A DNA stretch of 33,221 bases from Planctomycetota bacterium (GCA_020426005.1 JAGQQW010000031.1:1-33221); one strand, 5' to 3'. Numbered from the stretch's first letter, positions 1-7,947 are shown. Notes: generated by a model not told the origin, from the letters alone. Numbers and translations are program-made.

Positions 1-663
1 GGCCGCTTTCTCGCACGTCTCGACCATCGCGCCATACGCAACGATCGTGCAGTCCTTGCCTTCACGAACGATGCGTCCCTTGCCGAGCGGCACGACGTGT
101 TCGCCCTCGGGGACCTCACCCTTCATCGTGCGGTAGATCTTCTTGGGCTCGAGGAAGAGCACAGGATCCTCGTCCCGAATCGACGAGATCAGCAGGCCCT
201 TCGCGTCGGCGGGCGTCGAGGGAATGACGACCTTGAGCCCGGGCGTGTGGCAGAAGTACGCCTCGCCCGACTGACTGTGGTAGTGCCCTCCACGAATCCC
301 GCCACCGTAGGGCGTGCGGATCACCATCGGGCACGTGTACTCACCGCCGGAGCGATAGCGGATCTTGGCCGCTTCGCTGACGATCTGATCGAACGCCGGG
401 AAGATGAAGTCCTGGAACTGGATCTCCGGAACCGGTCGCAGGCCGTACATCGCCATGCCGATCGCGGTGCCGATGATTCCGCATTCGCTGAGCGGAGTGT
501 CGAAGCAGCGTTCTTCGCCGAACTCCTTCTGCAGCCCGTCCGTCGTGCGGAAGACTCCGCCGTTGAGACCGACGTCCTCGCCGAAGCACAGGACCCGATC
601 GTCGTTTCGCATCTCGGTGAAGAGTCCGTCGCGGATCCCTTCGAGGAGCGTCATCGTTGCCAT
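1..663 (-). CDS. bkdB: 2-oxoisovalerate dehydrogenase E1 beta subunit (partial, C-terminus outside window)
   Basis: Together with E1 alpha it forms the thiamine-diphosphate decarboxylase (E1) of a branched-chain 2-oxoacid dehydrogenase complex, which feeds acyl groups to the lipoyl domain of E2. The 221 codons present start at an ATG (663-661) and show the E1 beta landmarks: the early CFGEDVG segment, LSECGIIGTAIGMAMYG, the RTPYGGG stretch followed by HSQSGEAYF, and VIPSTPADAKGLL. LFLEPKKIYR is closer to branched-chain than to pyruvate E1 beta proteins. The gene lies 40 nt downstream of the E1 alpha gene on the same strand, so the two are probably co-transcribed. The upstream purine stretch (AAGAGAGAA) is a weak ribosome site. 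The family is certain; the substrate (branched-chain acids or pyruvate) is inferred from motif similarity. Confidence 0.93.
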   Translation of the reverse strand, partial: MATMTLLEGIRDGLFTEMRNDDRVLCFGEDVGLNGGVFRTTDGLQKEFGEERCFDTPLSECGIIGTAIGMAMYGLRPVPEIQFQDFIFPAFDQIVSEAAKIRYRSGGEYTCPMVIRTPYGGGIRGGHYHSQSGEAYFCHTPGLKVVIPSTPADAKGLLISSIRDEDPVLFLEPKKIYRTMKGEVPEGEHVVPLGKGRIVREGKDCTIVAYGAMVETCEKAA

Positions 664-703
664 TTCGAGTTCTCTCTTGGATTCCAGTAGGGCCGGGAAC
701 GAC

Positions 704-1966
704 TCAGAGCGGGAAGAAGCCTTCGTGCTCGCTCTTCGCTTCACCGAGCGAAAGGAGTTCGTCGCGCTGCTCACGCAGCTGGGGCGTGAGGTCGCGATAG
801 ACGTCGTCGAACATGCTCGCGACGGTCGGATTCGGCTTCTGCTCGGCGGCCTTGACCGCGGCGTTGATCTCTTCCTTGGCGGCCGCGTAGAGCGCTTCGT
901 CCTGCTTGGGTGTGAGCAGGCGTCGACTGCGTAGGTACTTCTTGAAACGCTCGAGCGGATCCTTGCTCTTCCAGTCGGCGACCTCTGCGTCACCGCGATA
1001 GCGCGTCGGGTCGTCACTCGAACTGTGCGGGCCGACTCGGTACGTCAGGGACTCGATGAGCGTCGGGCCCTTGCCTTGGCGAGCACGGTCGACGGCTTCC
1101 TTCGTGACCTGATAGACCGCGAGGATGTCGTTGCCGTCGACACGAACACCCGGGATGCCGTACGCCTCGGCCTTGACGGCCATCGTCTCGCTCGCAGTCT
1201 GGTATTCGAGCGGCGTCGAGATCGCCCAGCCGTTGTTCTCGCAGACGAAGACACACGGGGATGCGTAGACACCAGCGAAGTTGAGCGCACAGTGGAAGTC
1301 GTTCTCACTCGTGCCACCATCACCGCAATACGTCATCGTGACGGTGTCCTCGCCACGATACTTCGCGGCCATCGCGGCACCGACCGCATGCGAGAGCTGC
1401 GTCCCGATCGGCGAGCTGATCGTCACGAAGTGCGCCGAGCGGAACGAGTAGTGCACGGGCATTTGCCGCCCCTTGCAGATGTCGCCATCGTTGCCGTACC
1501 ACTCGTCGACGATCTGCTCCATCGGCACGCCGCGCAGCAACGGGATGCCGGCTTGGCGATACGCGGGGAAGATCCAATCGCTGTCCATCAGCGCCGCCGC
1601 GGTGCCGATGTGCGACGCTTCTTGTCCCGTGCAGGGCACGTAGAAACCGATGCGTCCCTGGCGTTGAAGCACGAGTGCGCGCTCTTCCATCACGCGCGTG
1701 CGCACCATCGTCTCGTAGAGCTCGAGTAGGCGTTCGTCGGACAACCCGGGATCCCGCACCGTGCCCCGATCGAGAACACCGAGGACCTTCGAGCCGCGCG
1801 AGGACGTGGGTGCCTTCGTGCGCGAGCGAGCCGAGCTCGCGGCCTTCTTGCCGGCCTTGCTCTTCGAGGTGCTCTTCTTCGACGAGGAGGACTTCTTGGT
1901 CGCGTGACGCGCCTGTGGCTTCGTCCTCGTCGACCCGTTCGAACTCGTTCGCTTCTTGCTTGCCAT
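704..1966 (-). CDS. bkdA: 2-oxoisovalerate dehydrogenase E1 alpha subunit with basic N-terminal tail
   Basis: This is the thiamine-diphosphate-binding half of the E1 heterotetramer, which decarboxylates branched-chain 2-oxoacids. The cofactor motif is visible as GDGGTSEND through to CENN. GRQMPVHYS, HFVTISSPIGTQ and the phosphorylation-loop-like VGPHSSSDDPTRYR are typical of the branched-chain rather than the pyruvate enzyme. The protein has 420 residues. About the first 65 are an unusual Lys/Ser/Arg/Thr-rich, probably disordered tail without a fold, after which the ordinary E1 alpha domain begins near GLSDERLLELYETM. The ATG at 1966 has a GGAG ribosome site 6 nt upstream. lipA ends 29 nt upstream and E1 beta starts 40 nt downstream, so the three genes form one operon. 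Confidence 0.94.
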   Translation of the reverse strand: MASKKRTSSNGSTRTKPQARHATKKSSSSKKSTSKSKAGKKAASSARSRTKAPTSSRGSKVLGVLDRGTVRDPGLSDERLLELYETMVRTRVMEERALVLQRQGRIGFYVPCTGQEASHIGTAAALMDSDWIFPAYRQAGIPLLRGVPMEQIVDEWYGNDGDICKGRQMPVHYSFRSAHFVTISSPIGTQLSHAVGAAMAAKYRGEDTVTMTYCGDGGTSENDFHCALNFAGVYASPCVFVCENNGWAISTPLEYQTASETMAVKAEAYGIPGVRVDGNDILAVYQVTKEAVDRARQGKGPTLIESLTYRVGPHSSSDDPTRYRGDAEVADWKSKDPLERFKKYLRSRRLLTPKQDEALYAAAKEEINAAVKAAEQKPNPTVASMFDDVYRDLTPQLREQRDELLSLGEAKSEHEGFFPL

Positions 1967-1995
1967 TGGTTACTCCGTTTGCAGGAGGATGCGAT

Positions 1996-3018
1996 TCAAA
2001 CCGCGAATCCCGACCCTCCGACCGATGCAGAATCGCCGCCCGTGATCGTCACGGCAGGCGCATCCACGCCCGCGTCGTGACCACGCTCTCCGGCGAGGCG
2101 GCTTTCGAGATAGAACTCCGCAGCGCGGTACGAGCTGCGAACCATGGGGCCCGAGGCGACGTAAGCGAAGCCCTTGCGGAGCGCGCGCTGCCGCAGCGCT
2201 TCGAAGCGTGCCGGGCTCAGGTATTCCTTGACGGGGAGGTGCAGGAGCGTCGGACGCAGGTACTGCCCCAGCGTCAGCACGTCGACACCCGCAGTGCGCA
2301 GATCGTCGAAGGCTTGATCGAGTTCGCGATCCGTCTCCCCGAGACCGAGCATGATCGAGCTCTTGGTCACGAGCGTCGGCGCCAGGTCCTTCGCGGTCCG
2401 AAGCACGTCGAGCGACAGGTCGTAACCTGCACGCTTGTCGCGCACACGACCCGTGAGACTGCGAACGGTTTCGAGATTGTGCGCGAACACATCGAGGCCC
2501 GACTGGAGGATCGTCTCGATCGCCGCCGCGTCACCCTGGAAATCGGGCGTCAAACACTCGACGAGAAGACCCGGAACCCGCGCCTTCGCACGCACGACGC
2601 ACGCCGCGAAATGCGACGCCCCACCATCCGGAAGATCGTCGCGATCGACCGACGTGAGCACGACGTAGCGCAGGTGCATGAGTTCGCACGACTCGGCGAC
2701 CTTGTCGGGCTCATCCGGATCCAGGACGCCCATCGGATTGCCCGTCTTGACCGCGCAGAAGCGACAGCCGCGCGTGCAGGTGTCGCCAAGCACCATCATC
2801 GTCGCAGTCCCGCCACCCCAGCACTCGCCCAAGTTGGGGCAGCGCGCTTCTTCGCAGACCGTGTGCAACCCGCGCGCACGCAACATCGACTGGATGTGCT
2901 CGAACTCGTTCCCGCCTGGGATCTGCATCTTGAGCCACGACGGCTTGCGCCCGGGGTTGGTCCGGGCGTGTCGACCGGTCGTGCGGGGATGCACTTCTTT
3001 GCCGTTGACGATGGCCAT
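1996..3018 (-). CDS. lipA: Lipoyl synthase
   Basis: A radical-SAM enzyme that inserts two sulfur atoms into protein-bound octanoyl groups to make lipoyl cofactor. In the 340-residue product both iron-sulfur sites are complete. The auxiliary cluster motif CX4CX5C is at residues 55-66 (C55, C60, C66) and the radical-SAM CX3CX2C at 81-88 (C81, C85, C88). The conserved C-terminal RSSY is present in MVRSSYRAAEF. I chose the ATG at 3018 (MAIVNGKEV) because the frame is open for 109 codons further upstream but that part is not LipA-like and runs through the palindromes at 3158-3198. There is no clear ribosome site at this ATG, so a nearby GTG upstream is possible. As first gene before bkdA-bkdB it supplies the cofactor that the dehydrogenase complex needs. 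Confidence 0.95.
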   Translation of the reverse strand: MAIVNGKEVHPRTTGRHARTNPGRKPSWLKMQIPGGNEFEHIQSMLRARGLHTVCEEARCPNLGECWGGGTATMMVLGDTCTRGCRFCAVKTGNPMGVLDPDEPDKVAESCELMHLRYVVLTSVDRDDLPDGGASHFAACVVRAKARVPGLLVECLTPDFQGDAAAIETILQSGLDVFAHNLETVRSLTGRVRDKRAGYDLSLDVLRTAKDLAPTLVTKSSIMLGLGETDRELDQAFDDLRTAGVDVLTLGQYLRPTLLHLPVKEYLSPARFEALRQRALRKGFAYVASGPMVRSSYRAAEFYLESRLAGERGHDAGVDAPAVTITGGDSASVGGSGFAV

Positions 3019-3157
3019 GGAGAAACGCTGCTGATGCAGCCGGGGGAGTCGGGGGCGGACAGCGCGTCGGAGCTCTGCCTTCTCGAGGCGCTCGATCGAC
3101 ACGCAGCCAGCAACATGGGCGCGAACGAGGCCCGAGTCAACGTTGTCGGCACAAAGC

Positions 3158-3198
3158 GCATACTCATCGGTATGCAAAGTTGAAATACTCATGCGTAT
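3158..3198. promoter_or_regulatory. Paired palindromic operator candidates between lipA and tetR
   Basis: Two near-identical palindromes lie 25 nt apart. The first is GCATAC-tcatcg-GTATGC (3158-3175), with perfect 6-bp arms. The second is ATAC-tcatgc-GTAT (3185-3198), with 4-bp arms. They share the core ATACTCAT-NN-GTATG. They sit in the 246-nt space between the divergent lipA and tetR starts, where a TetR dimer site would be expected. On the minus strand a possible lipA promoter (TTCAAC, 16 nt, TATGCG) overlaps the first site. That binding is by the adjacent regulator is inference. I see no other structure in the rest of this spacer. Confidence 0.6.
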
Positions 3199-3264
3199 GT
3201 GAAACGATGCCCCGCAGTCGCGTGCTGCCCAGGCCGGGTTTGCCACGAGCGAAACGAGGATTCC

Positions 3265-3927
3265 TTGGCCCGTCATTTCCGTCCCGAGCTGCGCGAACTC
3301 CTTCTCCTCGCAGCGAGTCAGGAGTTCGCCGAACACGGCTTTCACCCGGTCTCGCTCGACCGGATCGCCGAGCGTTGCGACGTCACGAAGGGCGCGGTCT
3401 ACCTACACTTCCGCAACAAGCTCGACGTCTTTCTCGAAGCGCATCGACATCTCGAGACGCTGCGCGACGCGAGCATCGAGCCCGCAGTCGACGCAGCCAC
3501 GACCGCACGCGACTCCTTGGAAACTCTGCTGCGTTCCCACCTGAGCTTCCACCTCGAGCATCCCGAACTCAGGCGCCTCCAGTCGATCCTCGATACCGAA
3601 GTCGCGACCGAACCCGTGACGACGGGACGGGATGGCCTACGGGCGACCTACCGTGCCTTCCGCACGCGCTTGCGTCAGCTCCTGCTTCGCGCGGTGCGCG
3701 AACACGAAATCGGCCCGCTCGACGCAGCGGGCTTCGCGTTCACCCTCGCGTCCCTCGTCGAAGGCGCACTGAGCCAGGCAAGCGCCGGAGTCGAGGACGT
3801 CGGTCATTTCCTCGACGTGCATGCACTGGTCCACGCGTGGCTCGAAGGGCTCCCGAAGCCGGGCCGCCGGCGCTCGCGCACGCCGAAGTCCGACGACGAA
3901 GGCGAGGACTTCCTGCCGGCGTTCTGA
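3265..3927 (+). CDS. TetR/AcrR-family transcriptional regulator
   Basis: A predicted one-component repressor of about 220 residues. The N-terminal helix-turn-helix is at roughly residues 10-55, with the recognition part CDVTKGAVYLHFRNK typical of TetR proteins. It is followed by an all-helical ligand-binding domain with the usual HPELRRLQSIL-type segment. The short C-terminal tail is basic then acidic (GRRRSRTPKSDDEGED). I chose the TTG at 3265 because GAGGA stands 4 nt before it. An ATG-like extension to 3199 would start inside the second palindrome and adds Cys-rich residues that TetR proteins lack. It is divergent from lipA-bkdA-bkdB, which it probably controls together with itself. The ligand is unknown; an acyl-CoA or branched-chain metabolite would fit the neighbours. 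Confidence 0.87.
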   Translation: MARHFRPELRELLLLAASQEFAEHGFHPVSLDRIAERCDVTKGAVYLHFRNKLDVFLEAHRHLETLRDASIEPAVDAATTARDSLETLLRSHLSFHLEHPELRRLQSILDTEVATEPVTTGRDGLRATYRAFRTRLRQLLLRAVREHEIGPLDAAGFAFTLASLVEGALSQASAGVEDVGHFLDVHALVHAWLEGLPKPGRRRSRTPKSDDEGEDFLPAF

Positions 3928-3942
3928 CGCGAAGAGCAGCGC

Positions 3943-4275
3943 TCAATAGCGGTAGCGGATCTGCAACCCGTCCTTGCCGAGCGTTCCGTCGAAGAGGACG
4001 CGACGATTCGGGACGGTTGCGCATGCGGCGACGAACGACGGCAGGACATCCATGCCGCCGCGTGAATGCCGCCGCTGCCGAATCGACGCGCGCAGGATGT
4101 CGGCGAACTCGGCGATGCCCCATCCGAAGTTCGTCTCGAGAGTCGATGAGATCTGGATTCCGGCGAGTTCCATGGCACCGAGCGAACGCGCGACGGCATT
4201 CGGATCGCATTGCAGCCATGCGACGCGCGCTGCGTTCTGCGGAACCCATCTGGGGAGCGCGCTCGTCGTTTCCAC
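3943..4275 (-). CDS. Short hypothetical protein, possibly the C-terminal remnant of a larger gene
   Basis: I do not recognise this protein. From the GTG at 4275 it gives 110 residues ending in LFDGTLGKDGLQIRYRY, with codon use like the neighbouring genes. The same frame stays open and coding-like upstream to about 4387 (WTSGVAFGGKNEGERW), then runs to a stop at 4468-4470, with no ATG, GTG or TTG between 4467 and 4275. This suggests the beginning was lost or lies in another frame after an indel. It has no signal peptide or membrane segment. It lies 25-230 nt behind the NADH dehydrogenase on the same strand and ends 15 nt from the convergent tetR stop. It may be a real short gene or a decayed fragment. 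Confidence 0.45.
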   Translation of the reverse strand: METTSALPRWVPQNAARVAWLQCDPNAVARSLGAMELAGIQISSTLETNFGWGIAEFADILRASIRQRRHSRGGMDVLPSFVAACATVPNRRVLFDGTLGKDGLQIRYRY

Positions 4276-4500
4276 GGCCCCGAAGATGCTGCCGAAGAGG
4301 CCGGACTTGGCATCGAACTCCGAGTGGACGTCCCAACTCCAACGTTCGCCCTCGTTCTTGCCTCCGAACGCGACTCCCGAGGTCCACCGATGAGCTTCGT
4401 CACGATCGCGACGACTATCGCTCGGGCCACGAAGCGAAAGGACCGAGATGGTGCATGGATCACCGCGTCACGATACACGCTCGAACTCACGAAACGTGGC

Positions 4501-5772
4501 TCAGCGAGGCGAATGGGCAGCCTCCTCGCTCTGCACGATGATCCGCGCGCTGCGCCCGTACGTGAACCACGCGATCGCCCACGAGAACAGCACGACGACG
4601 CGGTTGCGGAATGTCACGAGGTAGAGCAAGTGGACGAAGATCCACAGGATCCACGCGACGAAGCCCGAGACCGATCGGCCGAACACCGTGCCGACCGCTG
4701 CCGATCGGCCGATCGTCGCGAGCGACCCTCGATTGGAGTAGACGAACGGTTTCCGAGGTCTGCCGCGCAGGTCGGCAAGGATGTTCTTCGCTACCGAGTG
4801 ACCTGCCTGGATCGCCGCGGGAGCGACGCCGGGCACCGGCTCACCGTTCGAGTGGATCGCGGCCGCATCGCCACACACGAAGACCTCGGGGTGGCCATCG
4901 ATCGTCAGGTCGGGACCGACGACGACGCGTCCACTGCGATCGACGTCGGTTCCGAGCTTCGACACGAGCGAGACGGCACGCACTCCCGCTGCCCAGATGA
5001 CCGTGCGCGACCGGATGAAATCGCCTGCGATCTTCACACCGTGTTCGTCGATCTGCTCGACCTTGGTCCCCGTTCGAACTTCCACTCCGAGCTTCTCGAG
5101 CTGCACACGAGCTTTGTCCGACAACGACTCGGAGAACGCCTGGAGCACGCGATCCGCCGCGTCGAGCAGCACGATCCGATCTTCCTTGGGCTCGAACGTA
5201 CGGAAGTCGCCTGCGACGGTGAAGCGCGAGAGTTCGGCGAGCGCGCCCGCGAGCTCGACTCCCGTCGGCCCAGCACCGACGACGACGAACGTCAGCCATT
5301 CTCTGCGCCGCTCGGGGTCGGGCTCGCGTTCAGCGACCTCGTAGGCTCGCAGGACCCGGCGGCGGATGTCGAGCGCCTCGGACAGGGTCTTGAGACCGGG
5401 CGCGTAGCGCGCCCAATCGTCGTGCCCGAAGTAGCTGTGCTGCATACCGAGCGCGACGACCAGCGTGTCGTATTCGAGCTCGCCATCGCCCAAGGTCACG
5501 CGTTTGGACGCGACGTCGATGTCGACGACTTCGCTCATGACGACCCGGGTGTTCTTCTGCTTGCGCAGGAGCCGACGGATCGGAGCCGCGATGTCGGCCA
5601 TGCTGAGTCCGGCCGTCGCGACCTGATACAGCAGCGGTTGGAAGAGGTGGTGGTTTTCTCGGTCGACGAGAACCACATCGACCGGCGCGTGAGCTAACTT
5701 TCGCGCCGCGGATAGGCCTGCGAATCCACCGCCGAGGATGACGACTCGCGGCCTCTTGATCGAGTCCTGCAT
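4501..5772 (-). CDS. ndh: Type II NADH dehydrogenase (NADH:quinone oxidoreductase)
   Basis: A single-subunit flavoenzyme that passes electrons from NADH to quinone at the inner face of the cytoplasmic membrane without pumping protons. Its 423 residues include the FAD-binding GGGFAGLSAARKL near the N-terminus and the NAD-binding VVVGAGPTGVELAGALAEL near residue 165. VFVCGDAAAI and PGVAPAAIQAGHSVAKNI are typical of the family. The C-terminal region has hydrophobic segments (FVAWILWIFVHLLYLVTF, VVVLFSWAIAWF) that fit the membrane anchor of NDH-2. The ATG at 5772 has no good ribosome site. On the minus strand CATAGT lies 8 nt before it, so the transcript may be nearly leaderless. It is divergent from the methyltransferase gene across 44 nt. 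Confidence 0.94.
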   Translation of the reverse strand: MQDSIKRPRVVILGGGFAGLSAARKLAHAPVDVVLVDRENHHLFQPLLYQVATAGLSMADIAAPIRRLLRKQKNTRVVMSEVVDIDVASKRVTLGDGELEYDTLVVALGMQHSYFGHDDWARYAPGLKTLSEALDIRRRVLRAYEVAEREPDPERRREWLTFVVVGAGPTGVELAGALAELSRFTVAGDFRTFEPKEDRIVLLDAADRVLQAFSESLSDKARVQLEKLGVEVRTGTKVEQIDEHGVKIAGDFIRSRTVIWAAGVRAVSLVSKLGTDVDRSGRVVVGPDLTIDGHPEVFVCGDAAAIHSNGEPVPGVAPAAIQAGHSVAKNILADLRGRPRKPFVYSNRGSLATIGRSAAVGTVFGRSVSGFVAWILWIFVHLLYLVTFRNRVVVLFSWAIAWFTYGRSARIIVQSEEAAHSPR

Positions 5773-5781
5773 GGGACCTGA

Positions 5782-5788
5782 CTATGCT
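5782..5788 (+). promoter_or_regulatory. Candidate -10 box (CTATGCT) for the methyltransferase operon
   Basis: CTATGCT lies 28 nt before the start codon at 5817, within the 44-nt divergent spacer shared with ndh. No convincing -35 hexamer is visible. The same CTATNCT box recurs before four other genes in this window, which is the main support. Confidence 0.4.
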
Positions 5789-5816
5789 ACGAGCTGATCC
5801 GATACCAGGAGAGTGA

Positions 5817-6950
5817 ATGTCCGAGCCAGAACCGACGATTGCAGACGGCGCGCGACCGACACGACCGGGGTTGGGAGCGAGGGTTCGCGACTGGATCGCC
5901 CCCTTGGTCCGCCGCAAGGTTGAGCGCTACGAGTTGCCCGAGCACGATCGCTTTCCGCTCGAACACCACTTCGAACCGATTCCCGTCCCTGCGCCCGACG
6001 AACTCTTCGCGGATCTCCGCTCGGACGAGCATCGATCGTCGCCCCGTGCGCTTCGGGAAGCCCCCACGGTCCAGCCACCGTGTCCCGGCTGCGGTCGCGT
6101 CGACGGGTTCTCGGTCCTGTATTCCGATCTTCCCAACATCGACACGCGCGATTCCGCCATCGTCGAGTGCCCGGACTGCAGCTACGTGTTCTTGAGTCCG
6201 CGACAACGCGAGCTCTCCGACTCTTGGTGGAATGCAGAGACCTACGTGACCGACTGCTTGATCCCGCGCATGCGCAAAGAGAAGCAGATCGACGAGCACG
6301 GGCGTTTCGATCCCAATCGAAACTGGTTGCTACAACGGGCGATCACCTACGGACTCGAAGCGATCGCCGAGGGTCTCCCGCGACGCGTCCTCGATGTCGG
6401 TTGTTCGTTCGGCGGACTCGTGCATGCCCTCCGATCGGCGGGATGGGACGCGACCGGGATCGAGCCTTCCGAACACGTCGCTCGCCTCGGACGCGCACTC
6501 GGCAACGACATTCGGATCGGCACCTTCGATGCGCTCGGCGAACACGAGGACGTTCCGTGCATCGTCATGACCGAGGTCCTCGAACATTGCTTCGATCCAC
6601 GCGAGGCGATTCGCGCTGCACATCGAGCACTGGCTCCCGGCGGTCTGTTCTTCGTCAGCGTCCCCAACTTCGACGGACGCACGCGCAAAGAACAGGGAAA
6701 AGCTTGGGGCGAGTTCGTCACCGATCACTTCTCCTACTTCACGGGGACGACGCTCGGACGGATGCTCGTCGACGAAGGCTTCGCCAACGTCGAACTGCTC
6801 ACGACCGAGGGATTCCCGATTCTCGTGACTCCATTGCCCGGCCCAGACGTTCGTGCGATGCAGGCGAAGCGGCAGCAGGACGCCTGGTCGTGGATCACGG
6901 AAGATCACTCCGGTGCAGCTCTCTATGCATGGGCGATCAAACCTCGATGA
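5817..6950 (+). CDS. Class I SAM-dependent methyltransferase with N-terminal zinc ribbon
   Basis: A 377-residue protein. It has a poorly conserved N-terminal segment, a four-cysteine zinc ribbon (C89, C92, C118, C121, in the forms PCPGCG and CPDCSY), and a Rossmann-type methyltransferase domain with the SAM-binding motif VLDVGCSFGG at 191-200. Further SAM-fold motifs are MTEVLEHCFDP and APGGLFFVSVPN. This layout is that of the large family of sugar, lipid and small-molecule C/O-methyltransferases with a leading Cys4 ribbon. The substrate cannot be read from the sequence. The ATG at 5817 follows AGGAGAG at a good distance. The PLP enzyme starts 58 nt after its stop and modABC follows, so it is probably the first gene of a five-gene run. 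Confidence 0.82.
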   Translation: MSEPEPTIADGARPTRPGLGARVRDWIAPLVRRKVERYELPEHDRFPLEHHFEPIPVPAPDELFADLRSDEHRSSPRALREAPTVQPPCPGCGRVDGFSVLYSDLPNIDTRDSAIVECPDCSYVFLSPRQRELSDSWWNAETYVTDCLIPRMRKEKQIDEHGRFDPNRNWLLQRAITYGLEAIAEGLPRRVLDVGCSFGGLVHALRSAGWDATGIEPSEHVARLGRALGNDIRIGTFDALGEHEDVPCIVMTEVLEHCFDPREAIRAAHRALAPGGLFFVSVPNFDGRTRKEQGKAWGEFVTDHFSYFTGTTLGRMLVDEGFANVELLTTEGFPILVTPLPGPDVRAMQAKRQQDAWSWITEDHSGAALYAWAIKPR

Positions 6951-6960
6951 ACCCGCCATC

Positions 6961-6997
6961 GATCGAGTATCGGACGATCGAGTATCGGACGATCGAG
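6961..6997 (+). repeat. 15-bp tandem repeat between two operon genes
   Basis: The unit GATCGAGTATCGGAC occurs twice in perfect copies (6961-6975 and 6976-6990) and a third time as the first 7 bases (6991-6997). It lies between the methyltransferase stop and the proposed GTG start of the PLP enzyme. As the unit is 15 bp, copy changes would not alter the frame, and in the frame of the next gene it would read RVSDD-RVSDD. It also contains CGAT...ATCG mirror pairs. Confidence 0.8.
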
Positions 6998-7008
6998 CGT
7001 TGGGGCTC

Positions 7009-7947
7009 GTGATCTCCATCGCCGACGTGCGCGAGGCTGCCGATCGCATTCGCGACCACGTGCATCGAACGCCGATCTTGTCGTCGTCGTGGCTCGACCA
7101 AGACCTCGCGGCGAGCATCGTCTTCAAATGCGAGAACTTCCAGAAGGTCGGCGCCTTCAAAGCACGCGGCGCGTGCAACGCGGTCTTTTCGCTGAGCGAT
7201 GACGCTGCTGCACGTGGTGTGATCACGCACAGCAGCGGGAACCACGCCGCTGCACTCGCGTGGGCTGCGGCCGCTCGCGGGATTCCTTCGTACGTGGTGA
7301 TGCCTCGTACGGCACCCAAGGTGAAGATCGAAGCAGTCCGGAGCTACGGGGCCGAGATTCGATTCTGTGAACAGCACGAGCGCGAGCTCACATGCTCCGC
7401 TTGGCAGAGCGAAACCGGTGCGACACTCGTACATCCGTTCGAGAATCCATTCGTCATTGCCGGTCAAGGCACCGCGGTACTCGAGCTCTTCGAAGAGCGT
7501 CCCGATCTCGACGTCGTCATCGTACCTGTCGGCGGTGGCGGACTCTGTTCGGGCAGCGCAATCACGACGCGCGCAATGAACCCCGATGCATGGATACTCG
7601 GTGCCGAACCGAAGGCCGTCGACGATGCTGCTCGGTCCATGGCCACCGGGATTCGTCAGCCACGCGTCGAAAACCCCGAGACCTGGGGCGATGGCCTGCT
7701 GACCGGCCTCGGTGCGCCGAACTTCGAACTCATGAAAACGCACGGCGTCCGCATCGTCACCGTGGATGAAGATGCGATCGTCGACGCGGCGCGCTTCTTC
7801 CTGGAACGGATGAAGATCGTCGTCGAGCCGAGCGGCGCGACCGTGCTCGCAGGCCTGATCGCGATGCGCTCCGAGATTCAGGGAAAACGTGTCGGAGCCG
7901 TGATCAGCGGCGGCAACACGGATTTCGCATGGCTGGCGCGCGGATGA
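7009..7947 (+). CDS. PLP-dependent serine racemase / threonine dehydratase-like enzyme
   Basis: A fold-type II PLP enzyme of 312 residues, close to the serine racemase/threonine ammonia-lyase family. It would racemise serine or deaminate serine or threonine. K51 in VGAFKARGA is the Schiff-base lysine. SSGNHAAALAW is the Asn loop, VGGGGLCSG holds the PLP phosphate, and SGGN ends the domain. There is no C-terminal ACT domain, as expected for the short catabolic or racemase class rather than biosynthetic IlvA. I chose the GTG at 7009 (MISIADVREA) because it aligns with family N-termini. A TTG at 7000 is an alternative, and upstream starts would include the repeat-coded RVSDD. Its TGA overlaps the modA ATG (ATGA). 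Why it is tied to molybdate uptake is not evident. Confidence 0.88.
   Translation: MISIADVREAADRIRDHVHRTPILSSSWLDQDLAASIVFKCENFQKVGAFKARGACNAVFSLSDDAAARGVITHSSGNHAAALAWAAAARGIPSYVVMPRTAPKVKIEAVRSYGAEIRFCEQHERELTCSAWQSETGATLVHPFENPFVIAGQGTAVLELFEERPDLDVVIVPVGGGGLCSGSAITTRAMNPDAWILGAEPKAVDDAARSMATGIRQPRVENPETWGDGLLTGLGAPNFELMKTHGVRIVTVDEDAIVDAARFFLERMKIVVEPSGATVLAGLIAMRSEIQGKRVGAVISGGNTDFAWLARG

Noticed and set aside
1675..3183. A 502-codon open frame on the plus strand opposite bkdA and lipA
   Set aside because: It is Arg-rich, matches no family and lies antisense to two well-identified genes; long antisense frames are common in GC-rich DNA.
3199..3264. Upstream extension of the TetR regulator
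   Set aside because: It starts inside the second palindrome, lacks a ribosome site and adds a Cys-rich stretch; the TTG at 3265 has GAGGA in front.
3019..3345. Upstream extension of lipA by 109 codons
   Set aside because: The extra residues are not LipA-like and would run through the palindromes and into the tetR coding region.
4210..5697. A 495-codon plus-strand frame opposite ndh
   Set aside because: It is a mirror of the NADH dehydrogenase gene, rich in Arg, Asp and Val, with no domain.
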